Positions 30,289 through 40,381 of a stretch of 64,000 nucleotides of DNA are shown here, piece by piece. Positions within the stretch are counted from its first letter, which is position 1; each line of letters opens with the position of its first letter. The stretch covers positions 1,049,970 to 1,113,969 of the forward strand of contig NZ_JACSPQ010000001.1 of the NCBI RefSeq assembly GCF_014837055.1. The letters run 5' to 3'. A model generated the notes under the pieces. That model was not told where the DNA came from. It searched no databases and saw only the letters and a list, made by a program, of their open reading frames with translations. Source of the stretch: Phocaeicola faecium (lineage in GTDB: Bacteria; Bacteroidota; Bacteroidia; Bacteroidales; Bacteroidaceae). Position numbers and translations under genes: made by a program.

Positions 30289-31152
30289 ATGAAAAAACAA
30301 ATTTTCGTATTTGCAGCCGGCGCCGCTCTTTTGGGCTTGGCTTCCTGCACTCAACAGCCCCAAACTACGCAAGTACGCTGGGCTACTTTCAACATCCGTT
30401 ATGACAATCCCGCAGACAGCCTGAACAACTGGCAGTACCGCAAAGATACCGTAGCCGGATTCATCAAGGCACAAAACCTCGACATCGTAGGTATGCAGGA
30501 AGTGCTGCATAACCAGTTGGAAGACCTGAAAGCCCGTTTACCCGAATACGCCGAAGTGGGTGTAGGCAGAGAAGATGGAAAGACAAAGGGAGAATATGCA
30601 CCGCTGTTTTTCAAGAAAGACCGTTTCGAGGTTCTCGACAGCAATACATTCTGGCTTTCGCAATATCCTGACAGCGTAGGTTTCATCGGATGGGACGGAG
30701 CTTGTACACGCATTGCTACATGGGCTAAACTGAAAGAGCGTGAAACGGGAAAAATCTTCATGGCTGTCAATACGCATTTCGACCATGTAGGCGTAGAGGC
30801 ACGTACGAAAGGAGCTTTGCTGATTATTGAGAAAATCAAAGAAATTGTAGGCGACCGCCCTGCCGTGTTGACGGGCGACTTCAACGTATCCGACGAATGG
30901 GATGCTTATAAAACCATCACCACCAACGAGTTTGTAATGAAGGATGCCTTCAAGATTGCAGAAAAGAAAGAAGGAGTAGACTATACATTCCATGACTTCG
31001 GCCGTATCCCTGCCGACTCGTGCGAGAAGATTGATTACATCTTTGTTACTCCGCAAATCAAAGTAACCGATGCCTTTATTCCGCAGGAGCCGCAAGGAGA
31101 AACGGGTTTTGTATCCGACCATAACCCGCATGTGGCTACACTGGAATTTTAA
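30289..31152 (+). CDS. Endonuclease/exonuclease/phosphatase-family lipoprotein
   Basis: This 287-residue lipoprotein (lipobox LASC) has the EEP fold. Markers are TFNIRYDNP near residue 35, the metal-binding Glu in GMQEVL (about 70), VNTHFDHVG (about 160), LTGDFNVS (about 195), and the final SDHNPH catalytic His. Family members hydrolyse phosphodiesters in nucleic acids, sphingomyelin or inositol phosphates. An exported lipid-anchored member is more likely to act on an extracellular phosphate ester than on chromosomal DNA, but this is inference. It converges on the AraC gene with a 9-bp gap. Confidence 0.9.
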   Translation: MKKQIFVFAAGAALLGLASCTQQPQTTQVRWATFNIRYDNPADSLNNWQYRKDTVAGFIKAQNLDIVGMQEVLHNQLEDLKARLPEYAEVGVGREDGKTKGEYAPLFFKKDRFEVLDSNTFWLSQYPDSVGFIGWDGACTRIATWAKLKERETGKIFMAVNTHFDHVGVEARTKGALLIIEKIKEIVGDRPAVLTGDFNVSDEWDAYKTITTNEFVMKDAFKIAEKKEGVDYTFHDFGRIPADSCEKIDYIFVTPQIKVTDAFIPQEPQGETGFVSDHNPHVATLEF

Positions 31153-31161
31153 GCGGTAATC

Positions 31162-32028
31162 TCATTCTGTTTTCCGCAAACGGAATTTAAGAGGAGACAC
31201 TCCTGTTTTCTTTAAAAAGAACTTACCGAAAGCCGACTGGTCAGAAAATCCTAACCGGTCGGCTATTTCTTTTATATCCAAGTCTGTACATCCAAGCAAG
31301 CGTCGCGCCTCTGCGCAAAGAATCTCCGACACATGGAAGTAAACCGTACGCCCGGTGACACGCTTCACGATACGCGACAGATAGGTTGTAGAAATATTCA
31401 GCCTTCCGGCATAAAACGAGATGTGGTGATGGGTACGGTAATGTTCTACCAACAGCTTCTTGAAATTACGGAAAACTTCCCCCGAACGACGCACGGAAAC
31501 AGACGTATGTTCGCTGTCTTGATGCAAGATATTTGCCACCTGCAACAGTAAAAAGCTACACAAGTGTCTGCCAATTCCTTCACGATTCAGGCAATAGCTA
31601 TCCGGACAACCGGCAAGGAACAAATCCAACGTTTGCTTCAAATAGGCATATCCGGCAGAATCCAAACGAAGAACCGGCAATGTATAACTGCCAAGAAAAC
31701 GAACCAGTTGATTATACATCGGCTGACCATCGGGCAAAGTATCGAAATAAGCCGGCTCTATGTAAACACAAATCATTGAAAAACCGGTATCGGCCGTATC
31801 AAATGCCACCGTAATGCTTGGAGTCAGTATAAGCAAATCATATTTTTCTAACGCATATTTCCGGTAACTATCTTCCACAAGAGCTGTACCGTTTGTAACC
31901 AAAACAAAATAGAACCCTTCAGACAAAACCATCCGCTTTCCGTCTGATGAATCCGAATCTACCACACAGCTATACACGCTTTGTTGTTCTTTCAAACCGT
32001 TTATGTATTCCAAAAAAGAGAAATCCAC
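31162..32028 (-). CDS. AraC-family transcriptional regulator
   Basis: This 288-residue regulator has an N-terminal cupin-like sensing domain (about 1-170) and a C-terminal double HTH. ISFYAGRLNISTTYLSRIVK (about 205-224) is the first HTH and IKEIADRLGFSDQSAFGKFF (about 255-274) the second. It is divergent from the membrane/kinase fusion gene and may control it. No ligand is suggested by sequence. Confidence 0.92.
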   Translation of the reverse strand: MDFSFLEYINGLKEQQSVYSCVVDSDSSDGKRMVLSEGFYFVLVTNGTALVEDSYRKYALEKYDLLILTPSITVAFDTADTGFSMICVYIEPAYFDTLPDGQPMYNQLVRFLGSYTLPVLRLDSAGYAYLKQTLDLFLAGCPDSYCLNREGIGRHLCSFLLLQVANILHQDSEHTSVSVRRSGEVFRNFKKLLVEHYRTHHHISFYAGRLNISTTYLSRIVKRVTGRTVYFHVSEILCAEARRLLGCTDLDIKEIADRLGFSDQSAFGKFFLKKTGVSPLKFRLRKTE

Positions 32029-32050
32029 GTTATCCGACCATTTATCCGCA

Positions 32051-32058
32051 CAAAGGTA
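32051..32058 (-). promoter_or_regulatory. -7 box of the AraC gene
   Basis: Minus-strand TACCTTTG matches the consensus exactly, 22 bp upstream of the start. Confidence 0.4.
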
Positions 32059-32162
32059 AACTATGTTTCGCTTTTAACCAAGATTGGTTTCTTTTTTATA
32101 ACCGCTAAACGCCGAAATAACACAAACTTTGCAGCGCAATTCAAATTATAATAAAACCGATT

Positions 32163-33449
32163 ATGAGTAAATTTACATCAAGACGCTACCTGCTGTTTCT
32201 TATATCCCTCTTTGTAAATGCCTTTGGTATTGCATTCATAACCAAAGCTCTGTTAGGAACCTCACCCATCACCAGCGTCACATACGTGTTAAGTATGTTT
32301 ACACCTATGACGATGGGGCAATGGACCATCATTCTCAACATACTTTTCATTATCTTTGAAATCCCTTTCATGACGCGGGAGGTTTTCAGACAAGACCGAC
32401 GGCTCTACCTGCTTCAAATTCCTATTTCGCTGTGTTTTGGTACATTCATCGATTGCTCCATGCGTATGCTTCACGCTTTAAATCCTATTACGTATGTATC
32501 TCAAATAGTAACGCTGGTATTCGGATGTGTCATCCTTGCCGTAGGCATTGCCTTAGAAGTAAAGGCAAACGTGGCTATGATGTCGGGCGAATACTTTGTA
32601 CGTGTCATCTCTTTGCGTCTTAAAAAAGAATTCGGTTACGTAAAATTAGGTTTCGATATTACATTGGTTATCGTGGCGTGCCTGCTTTCTTTACTGTTTA
32701 TGTCGGGTATATACGGAGTAAGAGAGGGAACGGTGATTGCCGCACTGGTTGTCGGTCCTATCGTACACTTTGTCAGTCCGTATTACCACTTCCTCGACCA
32801 ATGGATCACTGCTCCTGCCGGGAAGGAAACTGCCGCAGCAAAAGCCCCCGAACATACGGTTATCACCATCGCGCGAGAGTATGGCAGCGGAGGACATCTG
32901 CTGGGTGAACTGTTATCAAAGGAATTGGGCATAAAGCTTTACGACAAAGAACTTATCCAGCTGGCTGCACAAAAAAGCGGTATCGACGAAGCATATATTA
33001 CCGCCAACGAACAGTCTATCCCTTCTTATTGGTTAAAATGCATGGTTTCGCAAAACAGCGAATCTCCTTTAGAGCGCAGCTTGTCGACCGATGATGTATT
33101 ATTCGTTGCCGAAAGCAAAATCATCGAAGAAATCGCCCGAAAGGAGTCGTGCATCATCGTAGGAAGATGTGCGGACTTCATTCTGAAAGACTATCCTCAT
33201 GCCATCAAGGTGTTTTGTTATTCAGACTTTGAAAACGCATACAAACGCTGCGTCAACGAATACGGAATCAAAAAGGAGGAGGCCGAGGCTATCATCAGGC
33301 GGACCAACCGGAACCGTATCACTCATTACGAATATTATACGGGCATGAAGTGGGGCGAGCCTCATCATTACAACTTAATGATTAACACAGGAAGCATAGG
33401 ACTGCATACGGCTTGCGAGCTGATAAAAGCCGTTTACAGCAGGCAGTAA
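32163..33449 (+). CDS. YczE/YitT-like membrane domain fused to cytidylate-kinase-like domain
   Basis: This 428-residue fusion has an N-terminal half (about 1-220) with five to six membrane helices and LLGTSPITSVTYVLS, typical of the YczE/YitT integral-membrane family. After a short linker (about 222-235) comes a soluble domain of the cytidylate-kinase-like type (Cytidylate_kin2): TIAREYGSGGHLLGELL as the modified phosphate loop, then CIIVGRCADFIL and an Arg-rich lid, RTNRNRITHYEYYTG. The kinase side faces the cytoplasm in any sensible topology. Substrate unknown. It is divergent from an AraC regulator and followed by a strong terminator. Confidence 0.85.
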   Translation: MSKFTSRRYLLFLISLFVNAFGIAFITKALLGTSPITSVTYVLSMFTPMTMGQWTIILNILFIIFEIPFMTREVFRQDRRLYLLQIPISLCFGTFIDCSMRMLHALNPITYVSQIVTLVFGCVILAVGIALEVKANVAMMSGEYFVRVISLRLKKEFGYVKLGFDITLVIVACLLSLLFMSGIYGVREGTVIAALVVGPIVHFVSPYYHFLDQWITAPAGKETAAAKAPEHTVITIAREYGSGGHLLGELLSKELGIKLYDKELIQLAAQKSGIDEAYITANEQSIPSYWLKCMVSQNSESPLERSLSTDDVLFVAESKIIEEIARKESCIIVGRCADFILKDYPHAIKVFCYSDFENAYKRCVNEYGIKKEEAEAIIRRTNRNRITHYEYYTGMKWGEPHHYNLMINTGSIGLHTACELIKAVYSRQ

Positions 33450-33483
33450 ATTTCGCGGACTTACACTCTCACTTTTTTATCGG

Positions 33484-33530
33484 ACTCTTGGCGTGATTAA
33501 AACCTGATTAATCCGCCAAGAGTTTTTTAT
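33484..33530 (+). terminator. Terminator of the fusion gene
   Basis: ACTCTTGGCG pairs with CGCCAAGAGT, with an ATTAA/TTAAT inner stem, followed by TTTTTTAT. Confidence 0.85.
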
Positions 33531-33649
33531 TTGATATTCCCACACCGTTAATCGGTCTGTTTCTCCAGCCCCGCTATCCCATCAAACTCTACGGCCTATT
33601 TTTTTATTTCATGCGCTTGTTTCAAGATTATAAGGCTTTTCCAAGAGCC

Positions 33650-33743
33650 TGAAAACGCTAACGGTAAAACCAATCGGTCTTTCGGGTAGAATTGGTTAAC
33701 TCATCCGCATGGAATGACTGACACTAACGGTTGCGTTTTCGGG
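33650..33743 (-). repeat. Dispersed intergenic repeat, copy D (reverse orientation)
   Basis: It aligns over its full length with the reverse complement of the copy at 40382-40474, with conserved ends GAAAACGC and GCGTTTTC. It occupies the middle of the 690-bp gap before the next gene. The rest of that gap (33750-34138) shows only AT-rich leader sequence. Confidence 0.65.
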
Positions 33744-34138
33744 GGGTATCCGCCGGAAAAATTTCGTCTTGCAGTTTATCGTCCAAACAGGCCTGCAAGG
33801 ATAAAGTTCTTTTACCTCATCCGATGAAAATTTTTATTCATCAGACTGCTTTTTTTGCTTTTTCCAACGAACAAAACAGCTTCTTGTTTGTTACTTAACA
33901 AGCGAGATATTTCCAAAAAAGATTAAGGAAGTACAAAAAACAGTAAACATTACAAACATTGTTTCACCTTAAAAACTGAATAAACGTATGGAAAAAAGTA
34001 CCTGCACGACAGTTTGGGTATGAAATCACAAACTAAGACAGTAAGGTTTTATTCACCCGACCTAAACAACAAAACTATTTATTTTTTGTGGAAAACACAG
34101 TTCATTCCACAAGTCTATACTTGAAAAAATCACAATCA

Positions 34139-35650
34139 ATGAAAAGAATCATACATTTATTAGGAAGTTTTTGTGTGCTTTTGGCTGTGGTTGCTTGCTC
34201 TGACGACATCGCAGAAGAAGTATATCGGCAAGAGAAGCCCCAAGCAGAAGACAAAACTTCATCCCTGACCATTCATCTTGAAAATGCAGAAGAGCAAGAA
34301 GACTTGATTCTTGCCGCTTTATCTGAAAGTCCGTTCAACGAGCAGGGCGTGAGCAAAGAAATCGGTGAAGCAGATTTCTTGTTATCGCAGCCGGTGAAAG
34401 GAAGTCAAGTGGTATTCGACGACCTGATGGATTTTTATAAGAAAACACTCTACTTCAACGTTTATCAGAAAACGGAAGCAGGTTACAAGCCGAAAACCCA
34501 CCTCGGTAATCAGTTGCAGTACGAAGTAGTGACAGGCAATATCGAAAAAACGATCGACTTGGCAGCTCCGCCTCAAGAAGTCATACGGAAAACATCGATA
34601 GCTGTTACCGTGGCTCCGGAATACAGTGGCAAAGACCTGTATCTGGTGAAAGAATCAAGCCGCAGCCACTTTGAGACGTCGCTGAAAGGTGGACAAAAAC
34701 CGCAGGAAGACCTCTATGTGGCTGCTGCAACGGCAGAAAACAATGCCGCTTCTTTCGTTATCGACTCACCGAAATCCACCGAAACCTATTGGATTTATTT
34801 ATCGCAACCGGAAGAAGGTCTGCCCTTCCTGAAGAAAAGTAAGGAAATAGGATACGATACGGAAGAAAATGTTTCACTCACATTCGATAAGGAAGTAAAA
34901 AAACAAATCAAAGTTACTGCCATATATCTGATGGGGGAAGAAGGTTCGCAAACAGAAGAACCGTTCAACGAAAAAGAAATCTACCTGATAAACAAAACCG
35001 ACTGGGAAACTGTGAAGCAGCACGTGGAAAACACTCACGGTAACCCCGAAAAAGGCACGTATGTAGAAAAGAAGAATACCTCGAAAGATGGCGTGGTAAC
35101 CTTCGAACTGTTTTGTACCGAAGCCCAACAAGAGTATGTTATCTATGCGCCGAAATGGAATACGGAATACTATGACAATTATAAGATAGCTGAAAACGTA
35201 ACGGTTACTCCGGAAAGCGACATCGTTACGGTAGAAATGAAATATCCGTTTATTCCTCCTACTAGCGAAGGTAGCGGAGGCATTAACAAGACGGTAACTT
35301 TCACGGTATCGGTGGCTTCATTGCCCGACGGCGCACAACTTCACTTTTTATATTCATCTGTATACATATTAAACGATGCGGCGAATCTGAAAGAAGCGGC
35401 AGAGGCTATCAGAGCCAATATGCCTTATGATGGAATGACTCAATCTGCTGAAACCTTACAGGGAACGTCCAGTCCGGTAACAATAGAAAACGTAGAAATC
35501 AATACCGGAAAACGTATCGTTATACTTACACGGGTGATGACAGGTTTCTTAGAATTCCAATTAATGGCAAAAGAAATAGATGTGTCTGCAATAAGCGGAA
35601 ATACCCATGAAGTAACATTAGCGAAAGAAGACCTCAACCCAACTTTATAA
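34139..35650 (+). CDS. Large lipoprotein of unknown function, first gene of the second PUL
   Basis: This approximately 503-residue protein has a signal peptide with lipobox VVAC (Cys20), followed by an acidic linker (DDIAEEVYRQEKPQAEDK). The body is Glu/Lys-rich and beta-strand-like with no cysteines in obvious motifs, and contains no catalytic motif I recognise. I start at MKRIIHLL, where the signal peptide begins, not 17 codons upstream. It ends 8 bp before SusC, so it belongs to the operon. A surface glycan- or protein-binding role is plausible but unproven. Confidence 0.75.
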   Translation: MKRIIHLLGSFCVLLAVVACSDDIAEEVYRQEKPQAEDKTSSLTIHLENAEEQEDLILAALSESPFNEQGVSKEIGEADFLLSQPVKGSQVVFDDLMDFYKKTLYFNVYQKTEAGYKPKTHLGNQLQYEVVTGNIEKTIDLAAPPQEVIRKTSIAVTVAPEYSGKDLYLVKESSRSHFETSLKGGQKPQEDLYVAAATAENNAASFVIDSPKSTETYWIYLSQPEEGLPFLKKSKEIGYDTEENVSLTFDKEVKKQIKVTAIYLMGEEGSQTEEPFNEKEIYLINKTDWETVKQHVENTHGNPEKGTYVEKKNTSKDGVVTFELFCTEAQQEYVIYAPKWNTEYYDNYKIAENVTVTPESDIVTVEMKYPFIPPTSEGSGGINKTVTFTVSVASLPDGAQLHFLYSSVYILNDAANLKEAAEAIRANMPYDGMTQSAETLQGTSSPVTIENVEINTGKRIVILTRVMTGFLEFQLMAKEIDVSAISGNTHEVTLAKEDLNPTL

Positions 35651-35658
35651 TATCGGAT

Positions 35659-38600
35659 ATGAAAAATTACATAAACAGAATAAGCATGTTGCTGTTTGCC
35701 CTGCTTTGTTACTCCGGAGCGGCAATGGCGCAAAATGTAACAATAACCGGACGGGTAGTAGACCAAACCGATACGCCGATTATGATGGCTAATGTACTCG
35801 AAGCGGGAACTACGAACGGAACGGCTACCGACATGGACGGAAACTATCAAATATCCGTTCCCGTAGGTGCTACACTGGAGTTTTCTTTTATCGGATATAC
35901 TCCTGAAAAACGGAAGATAGAAGCAGGCATGAGCGTACTCGACATCGTGTTACAGGAAGATACGCAGGTGCTCGACGCGGTGGTGGTTACCGCATTGGGC
36001 ATCAAACGTCAGGAAAAAGCCTTGTCGTACAACGCCCAAAGTGTGAAATCAGACGAACTGACGCGCGTAAAGGATGCAAACCTTATCAACAGCCTGAGCG
36101 GAAAAATAGCCGGCGTGACGATTCAAACCAGCTCTTCGGGCGTGGGTGGTGCAGCAAAGGTGGTAATGCGCGGAACGAAATCCATCGAAGGAAACAACAA
36201 TGCGCTTTATGTTATCGACGGTATCCCGATGTATAACGCACAGGGCGAACAGGGTACGGGACGTTATGCTTCACGCGGAACAACGGAAGGCATTGCCGAC
36301 CTGAACCCGGATGACATCGAGTCGATGACTGTGCTTACGGGTGCTTCTGCCGCTGCGCTTTACGGTTCGTCGGCTGCCAACGGAGCCATCTTGATTACTA
36401 CCAAGAAGGGAAAAGAAGGCAGACTGGAAGCTACTTTCACATCGGCAGCCGAATTTGCCGACGCTTTTGTAATGCCCGAATTCCAAAACACATACGGAAG
36501 CAGGCCGAACGATGCCGTAAGTTGGGGAGACAAGCAGGCTTCTACGGGTTACCATCCTTCCGATTTCTTTAAAACTTCGGCTACTTATACCAACTCTGTC
36601 ACACTTTCAATAGGTAATGAAAAGAATCAGACATACGTTTCGTTGGCTGCTACAAATGCCAACGGATTAATCCCGAACAACCGATACGACCGTTATAACC
36701 TCACTGTCCGCAATTCAAGCATGGCGTTAAAAGACCGCCTGCGCGTAGACCTCGGTGCGCAGTATATCATTCAGCGCGACCAGAACATGGTGAATCAGGG
36801 AGAATATATGAATCCGCTGGTGAGTGCATATCTTTATCCGCGCGGATTGGACTGGAATGATGCTAAATATTTCGAACAATGGGACGAAGACCGCGGCATT
36901 CTTACCGCAAGTCCTTTCCCCGAAGGAGATTATACGATGCAGAATCCGTACTGGACGGCTTACCGCAACATCCGTACTTCGGAACGCAAACGTTTCATCG
37001 TGTCGCTGGGCATGTCGTATCTCATCAAAGAATGGTCGAACTCTGAGAAGTGGGACATCGGCGTACGTTACCGCATAGACCGGACTGCACAAGAGTATAA
37101 AGACAAACGCTTTGTAGGTACGGTTGCTACCCTCATGGACGGAGGTACCAAGAACGGATTCTTCGGAATGAATACCGGATATGACATGCAGAATTATGTG
37201 GATGTCTTAACCAATCTGAATAAAAACATTGGCGAGGATTGGGGATTGGCTGTAAACCTCGGTGCGAGTCTCACTGACCAGCGGAACGATATGCTTTTCA
37301 ATCAGGGACCGCTGCGCGACGACGGACTGCCCAACGTATTTAATGTGCAGAACATTGCACAGGGTGCTAAAAAAGCACAGTTCTATCAAGAAGGATGGAG
37401 AGAGCAAACGCAATCTATCTTCGGTAGTGTGGAAGTAAACTGGAAACGCTTGATTTACCTCACCGTTACGGGACGAAACGACTGGGCTTCGCAATTAGCC
37501 GGTTCAAATCACAAGTCGTTTTTCTATCCTTCTGTGGGATTATCGGGGATATTGACCGACATGCTTTCATCGGAACTGAGAGACAAAATGTATAACTCGC
37601 TCTCGTTTGCCAAACTGCGACTGGCATACGCGCAAGTTGCTTCGCCTTTCCAACGCGGACTGACCATGCAGATGAATACTTTCAGCCAAAGCGACAAGAA
37701 ATGGGTGAAAGAAGGATTTTATCCGCTGAAAGATTTGAAACCGGAACGTACCAACTCGTTTGAAGTGGGACTTTCAACCAAGTGGTTACGCAATATCATA
37801 AGCCTTGATGTGACTTATTATAAAACCAATACGAAGAACCAAACTATCCGGGCAGCCATGTCGGCATCATCAGGTTACAATTACACGTATGTACAAACGG
37901 GTAATGTGGAAAACCGTGGTGTAGAATTGGGCTTGGGAGCTACGGTAGACCTCTCGAAGAATTTCACATGGGATACGTATTTCACTTACGGATATAACAA
38001 GAATGAAATCAAAGAGCTGGTTAAAAACGTACGCAATCCGCAGAACCCCGAAGAGCCGTTGTTTAACAAAGACGAACTGCTGAAAGAGAGTTTCGGAAAT
38101 GCGCAAATCATCTTGCGTCCGGGCGGAACATTGGGAGACATCTATGCCAAAACGGATTTTGTAAGAGACGTACACGGAAACATTGATGTATCGCAAGACC
38201 TGAAGCCGCGTAACGAATACCTCAAACTGGGTAGTCTGCTTCCGGATGCTACAATGGGCTGGAGAAACGATTTCCGCTTCAAACAGTTCAGCTTCGGATT
38301 TATGCTGTCGGCTCGCTTGGGCGGTATTGTCGTATCGGGCACACAGGCTGCGCTTGATTATTCGGGCGTATCAAAGGCTACTGCGGATGCACGCGACGCG
38401 GGAGGCATTACCGTGGCAGAGGGCATCGTGATACCGGCACAGAAATATTACCAGCTTCAGGGACGTCCGAAGGATTACTTGGCGCAATATTATACTTACA
38501 GTGCAACAAACGTGCGTCTGCGCGAAGCATATATCTCGTACAACATTCCGCGCAAATGGCTGGGCAATGTACTCGACCTGACTGTTTCGCTCACAGGGAA

Positions 38601-38739
38601 AAACCTCTGGATGCTGTATAACAAAGCTCCGTTCGACCCCGAAGCGGTATCGTCAACGGGTAACTACGCACAGGGCATTGATTACTTCATGATGCCGTCG
38701 TTGCGCAGTTTCGGATTCAGCGTAAAAGCCAAATTCTAA
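35659..38739 (+). CDS. SusC-like TonB-dependent transporter of the N-glycan-type PUL
   Basis: This 1026-residue transporter has signal peptide MKNYINRISMLLFALLCYSG, cut after AMA. A carboxypeptidase-regulatory-like domain (ITGRVVDQTDTPIMMANVLE) and plug with ALGIKRQEKALSYNAQ and YVIDGIPM follow, then the barrel ending FGFSVKAKF. No STN domain. The ALGIKRQEKALSYN variant is typical of the SusC subgroup in high-mannose N-glycan loci such as B. thetaiotaomicron BT3983; that resemblance is from memory, not a search. Confidence 0.95.
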   Translation: MKNYINRISMLLFALLCYSGAAMAQNVTITGRVVDQTDTPIMMANVLEAGTTNGTATDMDGNYQISVPVGATLEFSFIGYTPEKRKIEAGMSVLDIVLQEDTQVLDAVVVTALGIKRQEKALSYNAQSVKSDELTRVKDANLINSLSGKIAGVTIQTSSSGVGGAAKVVMRGTKSIEGNNNALYVIDGIPMYNAQGEQGTGRYASRGTTEGIADLNPDDIESMTVLTGASAAALYGSSAANGAILITTKKGKEGRLEATFTSAAEFADAFVMPEFQNTYGSRPNDAVSWGDKQASTGYHPSDFFKTSATYTNSVTLSIGNEKNQTYVSLAATNANGLIPNNRYDRYNLTVRNSSMALKDRLRVDLGAQYIIQRDQNMVNQGEYMNPLVSAYLYPRGLDWNDAKYFEQWDEDRGILTASPFPEGDYTMQNPYWTAYRNIRTSERKRFIVSLGMSYLIKEWSNSEKWDIGVRYRIDRTAQEYKDKRFVGTVATLMDGGTKNGFFGMNTGYDMQNYVDVLTNLNKNIGEDWGLAVNLGASLTDQRNDMLFNQGPLRDDGLPNVFNVQNIAQGAKKAQFYQEGWREQTQSIFGSVEVNWKRLIYLTVTGRNDWASQLAGSNHKSFFYPSVGLSGILTDMLSSELRDKMYNSLSFAKLRLAYAQVASPFQRGLTMQMNTFSQSDKKWVKEGFYPLKDLKPERTNSFEVGLSTKWLRNIISLDVTYYKTNTKNQTIRAAMSASSGYNYTYVQTGNVENRGVELGLGATVDLSKNFTWDTYFTYGYNKNEIKELVKNVRNPQNPEEPLFNKDELLKESFGNAQIILRPGGTLGDIYAKTDFVRDVHGNIDVSQDLKPRNEYLKLGSLLPDATMGWRNDFRFKQFSFGFMLSARLGGIVVSGTQAALDYSGVSKATADARDAGGITVAEGIVIPAQKYYQLQGRPKDYLAQYYTYSATNVRLREAYISYNIPRKWLGNVLDLTVSLTGKNLWMLYNKAPFDPEAVSSTGNYAQGIDYFMMPSLRSFGFSVKAKF

Positions 38740-38760
38740 ATCTAAAAAAAGAAAAATCAG

Positions 38761-40332
38761 ATGAAGAAAATTATACTGACTGGAATTATCGGTTGTATGG
38801 CAATAAGCAGCTGTACGACGAATTTCGAAGAATATAACCGCGACCCCTACGGCGTAACCGATGAGGTGCTGGCGTCGGGAGGTATCGCAGAGAAGATAGC
38901 CAATAACTGTGGCGTGCTTACGGGCATCGTGATTCCGCTGCAAGAAAACCTTTACCAGTATGCCATCAGCTTGGGATGCGAATCCTTGTCGGGTTACATG
39001 GGACAGACTAAATTCAGTGATTTCGGGAAATTCAATTACAATGCGGGATTCATTGAATATCCGTTTACCGATGCCGAATCTTTGGTTAAAGTCATCAAGC
39101 AATATAATGCGCTGGCTCTTGAGACGAATGCCGACCGGGAGAATGCTTTCTACGCATGGGGAACCGTGCTGAAGGTTGCCATTCTGCATCGCCTTACCGA
39201 CATGTACGGTCCTATCCCTTACGAATTTTCGGGAACAGAGGCACAAAAGCCGTATCAGACGCAGGAATACATCTACCGCAAAATGATAGAAGAACTGACG
39301 TGGGCTTCGCAGACTTTATCATCTGCTACGCTGACGAATGTAGAAAGAGCGGCATGGACCACGCAAGATGACGTTTACGGCGGAGACTTGAACAAATGGG
39401 CGAAGTTTGCCAACTCACTCAAGTTACGTCTTGCCATGCGTACTTCCGGTAAGTTGCCCAATGAAGCAAAGGCTTGGGCGGAAGAGGCTGTAAAAGCAGG
39501 GGTTATAGAAAACAATACCGACAATGCCACGAAACCCACGTCGGATAATCCGTTCTATAAGATGAGTGTCAACTGGGGAGATACGCGCTGCGGAGCAGAC
39601 ATCATTGCTTACATGACGGCGTATTCTGACCCGCGCTTGGAGGCTTACTTCGAACCTACCAGCCGTAGCGGACGGGATACGTACTTCGGATTGCGGTCGG
39701 GCGTGAATCTGCCTGCCAAAGAAGAACTGATTAGCGGAAACATCTACTGCTTGCCGAAGGTGGGCATGACCGACCCGGTGGTGTGGCTCACGGCTTCCGA
39801 AGTGGCTTTTCTCCGGGCGGAAGGTGCGCTTAAAGGCTGGAACATGGGCGGTAATGCCGAAACCTTCTACACGCAGGGCATCGAACTGTCGATGAACATG
39901 CATCAGGTAAATATAGGTAACTATCTGAGTAACCGGAACAAGCGGGGAGCGTTTACCGACAGCAAGTATGCCCAGTTTAACAACGCATCGTTTGCATCCG
40001 ACATTACCGTGGCGTGGAGCGACAATCCTGCCGGACAGTTGGGGCAAATCATTACGCAAAAATACATTGCCATGTATCCTTACGGAAGTGCCGAGGCATG
40101 GGCTGAATGGCGGCGTACGGGATATCCCAACCTCCTGCCGGCTATCGACTATAACCACGAGGTGACGAACATTCAGCGTAATGCCGACGGAGCCGATATG
40201 CGGGGATACCGGCGTTATCCGCTTCCGCAAGTAGAACATGACGTAAACGGTGCAAACGTTACACAGATTATCGCCGAAGATTTGGATGGTAATGACAGCC
40301 CGAATACCGATGTGTGGTGGGCGAGAAAATGA
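38761..40332 (+). CDS. SusD-like lipoprotein (SusD_2 type) of the N-glycan-type PUL
   Basis: This 523-residue lipoprotein has lipobox ISSC (Cys18), then TTNFEEYNRDPYGVTDE, the usual N-terminus of this SusD subgroup. The core has LHRLTDMYGPIPYEFSGTEA and NKWAKFANSLKLRLAMRTSG. The C-terminal part includes AWAEWRRTGYP and RRYPLPQVEHDVN. It lies 21 bp after SusC and would cap the transporter. The next gene is separated by 212 bp containing a dispersed repeat. Confidence 0.94.
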   Translation: MKKIILTGIIGCMAISSCTTNFEEYNRDPYGVTDEVLASGGIAEKIANNCGVLTGIVIPLQENLYQYAISLGCESLSGYMGQTKFSDFGKFNYNAGFIEYPFTDAESLVKVIKQYNALALETNADRENAFYAWGTVLKVAILHRLTDMYGPIPYEFSGTEAQKPYQTQEYIYRKMIEELTWASQTLSSATLTNVERAAWTTQDDVYGGDLNKWAKFANSLKLRLAMRTSGKLPNEAKAWAEEAVKAGVIENNTDNATKPTSDNPFYKMSVNWGDTRCGADIIAYMTAYSDPRLEAYFEPTSRSGRDTYFGLRSGVNLPAKEELISGNIYCLPKVGMTDPVVWLTASEVAFLRAEGALKGWNMGGNAETFYTQGIELSMNMHQVNIGNYLSNRNKRGAFTDSKYAQFNNASFASDITVAWSDNPAGQLGQIITQKYIAMYPYGSAEAWAEWRRTGYPNLLPAIDYNHEVTNIQRNADGADMRGYRRYPLPQVEHDVNGANVTQIIAEDLDGNDSPNTDVWWARK

Positions 40333-40381
40333 ACCTGTTTAAACTGTTTCGCTGACTGAAAATTCTTTGCCGGAACGTACC

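Noticed and set aside
30193..30510. 106-codon upstream extension of the S1-domain gene
   Set aside because: It overlaps the start of a divergent lipoprotein gene and carries a promoter -7 box. MSHIRLGKY is the family start.
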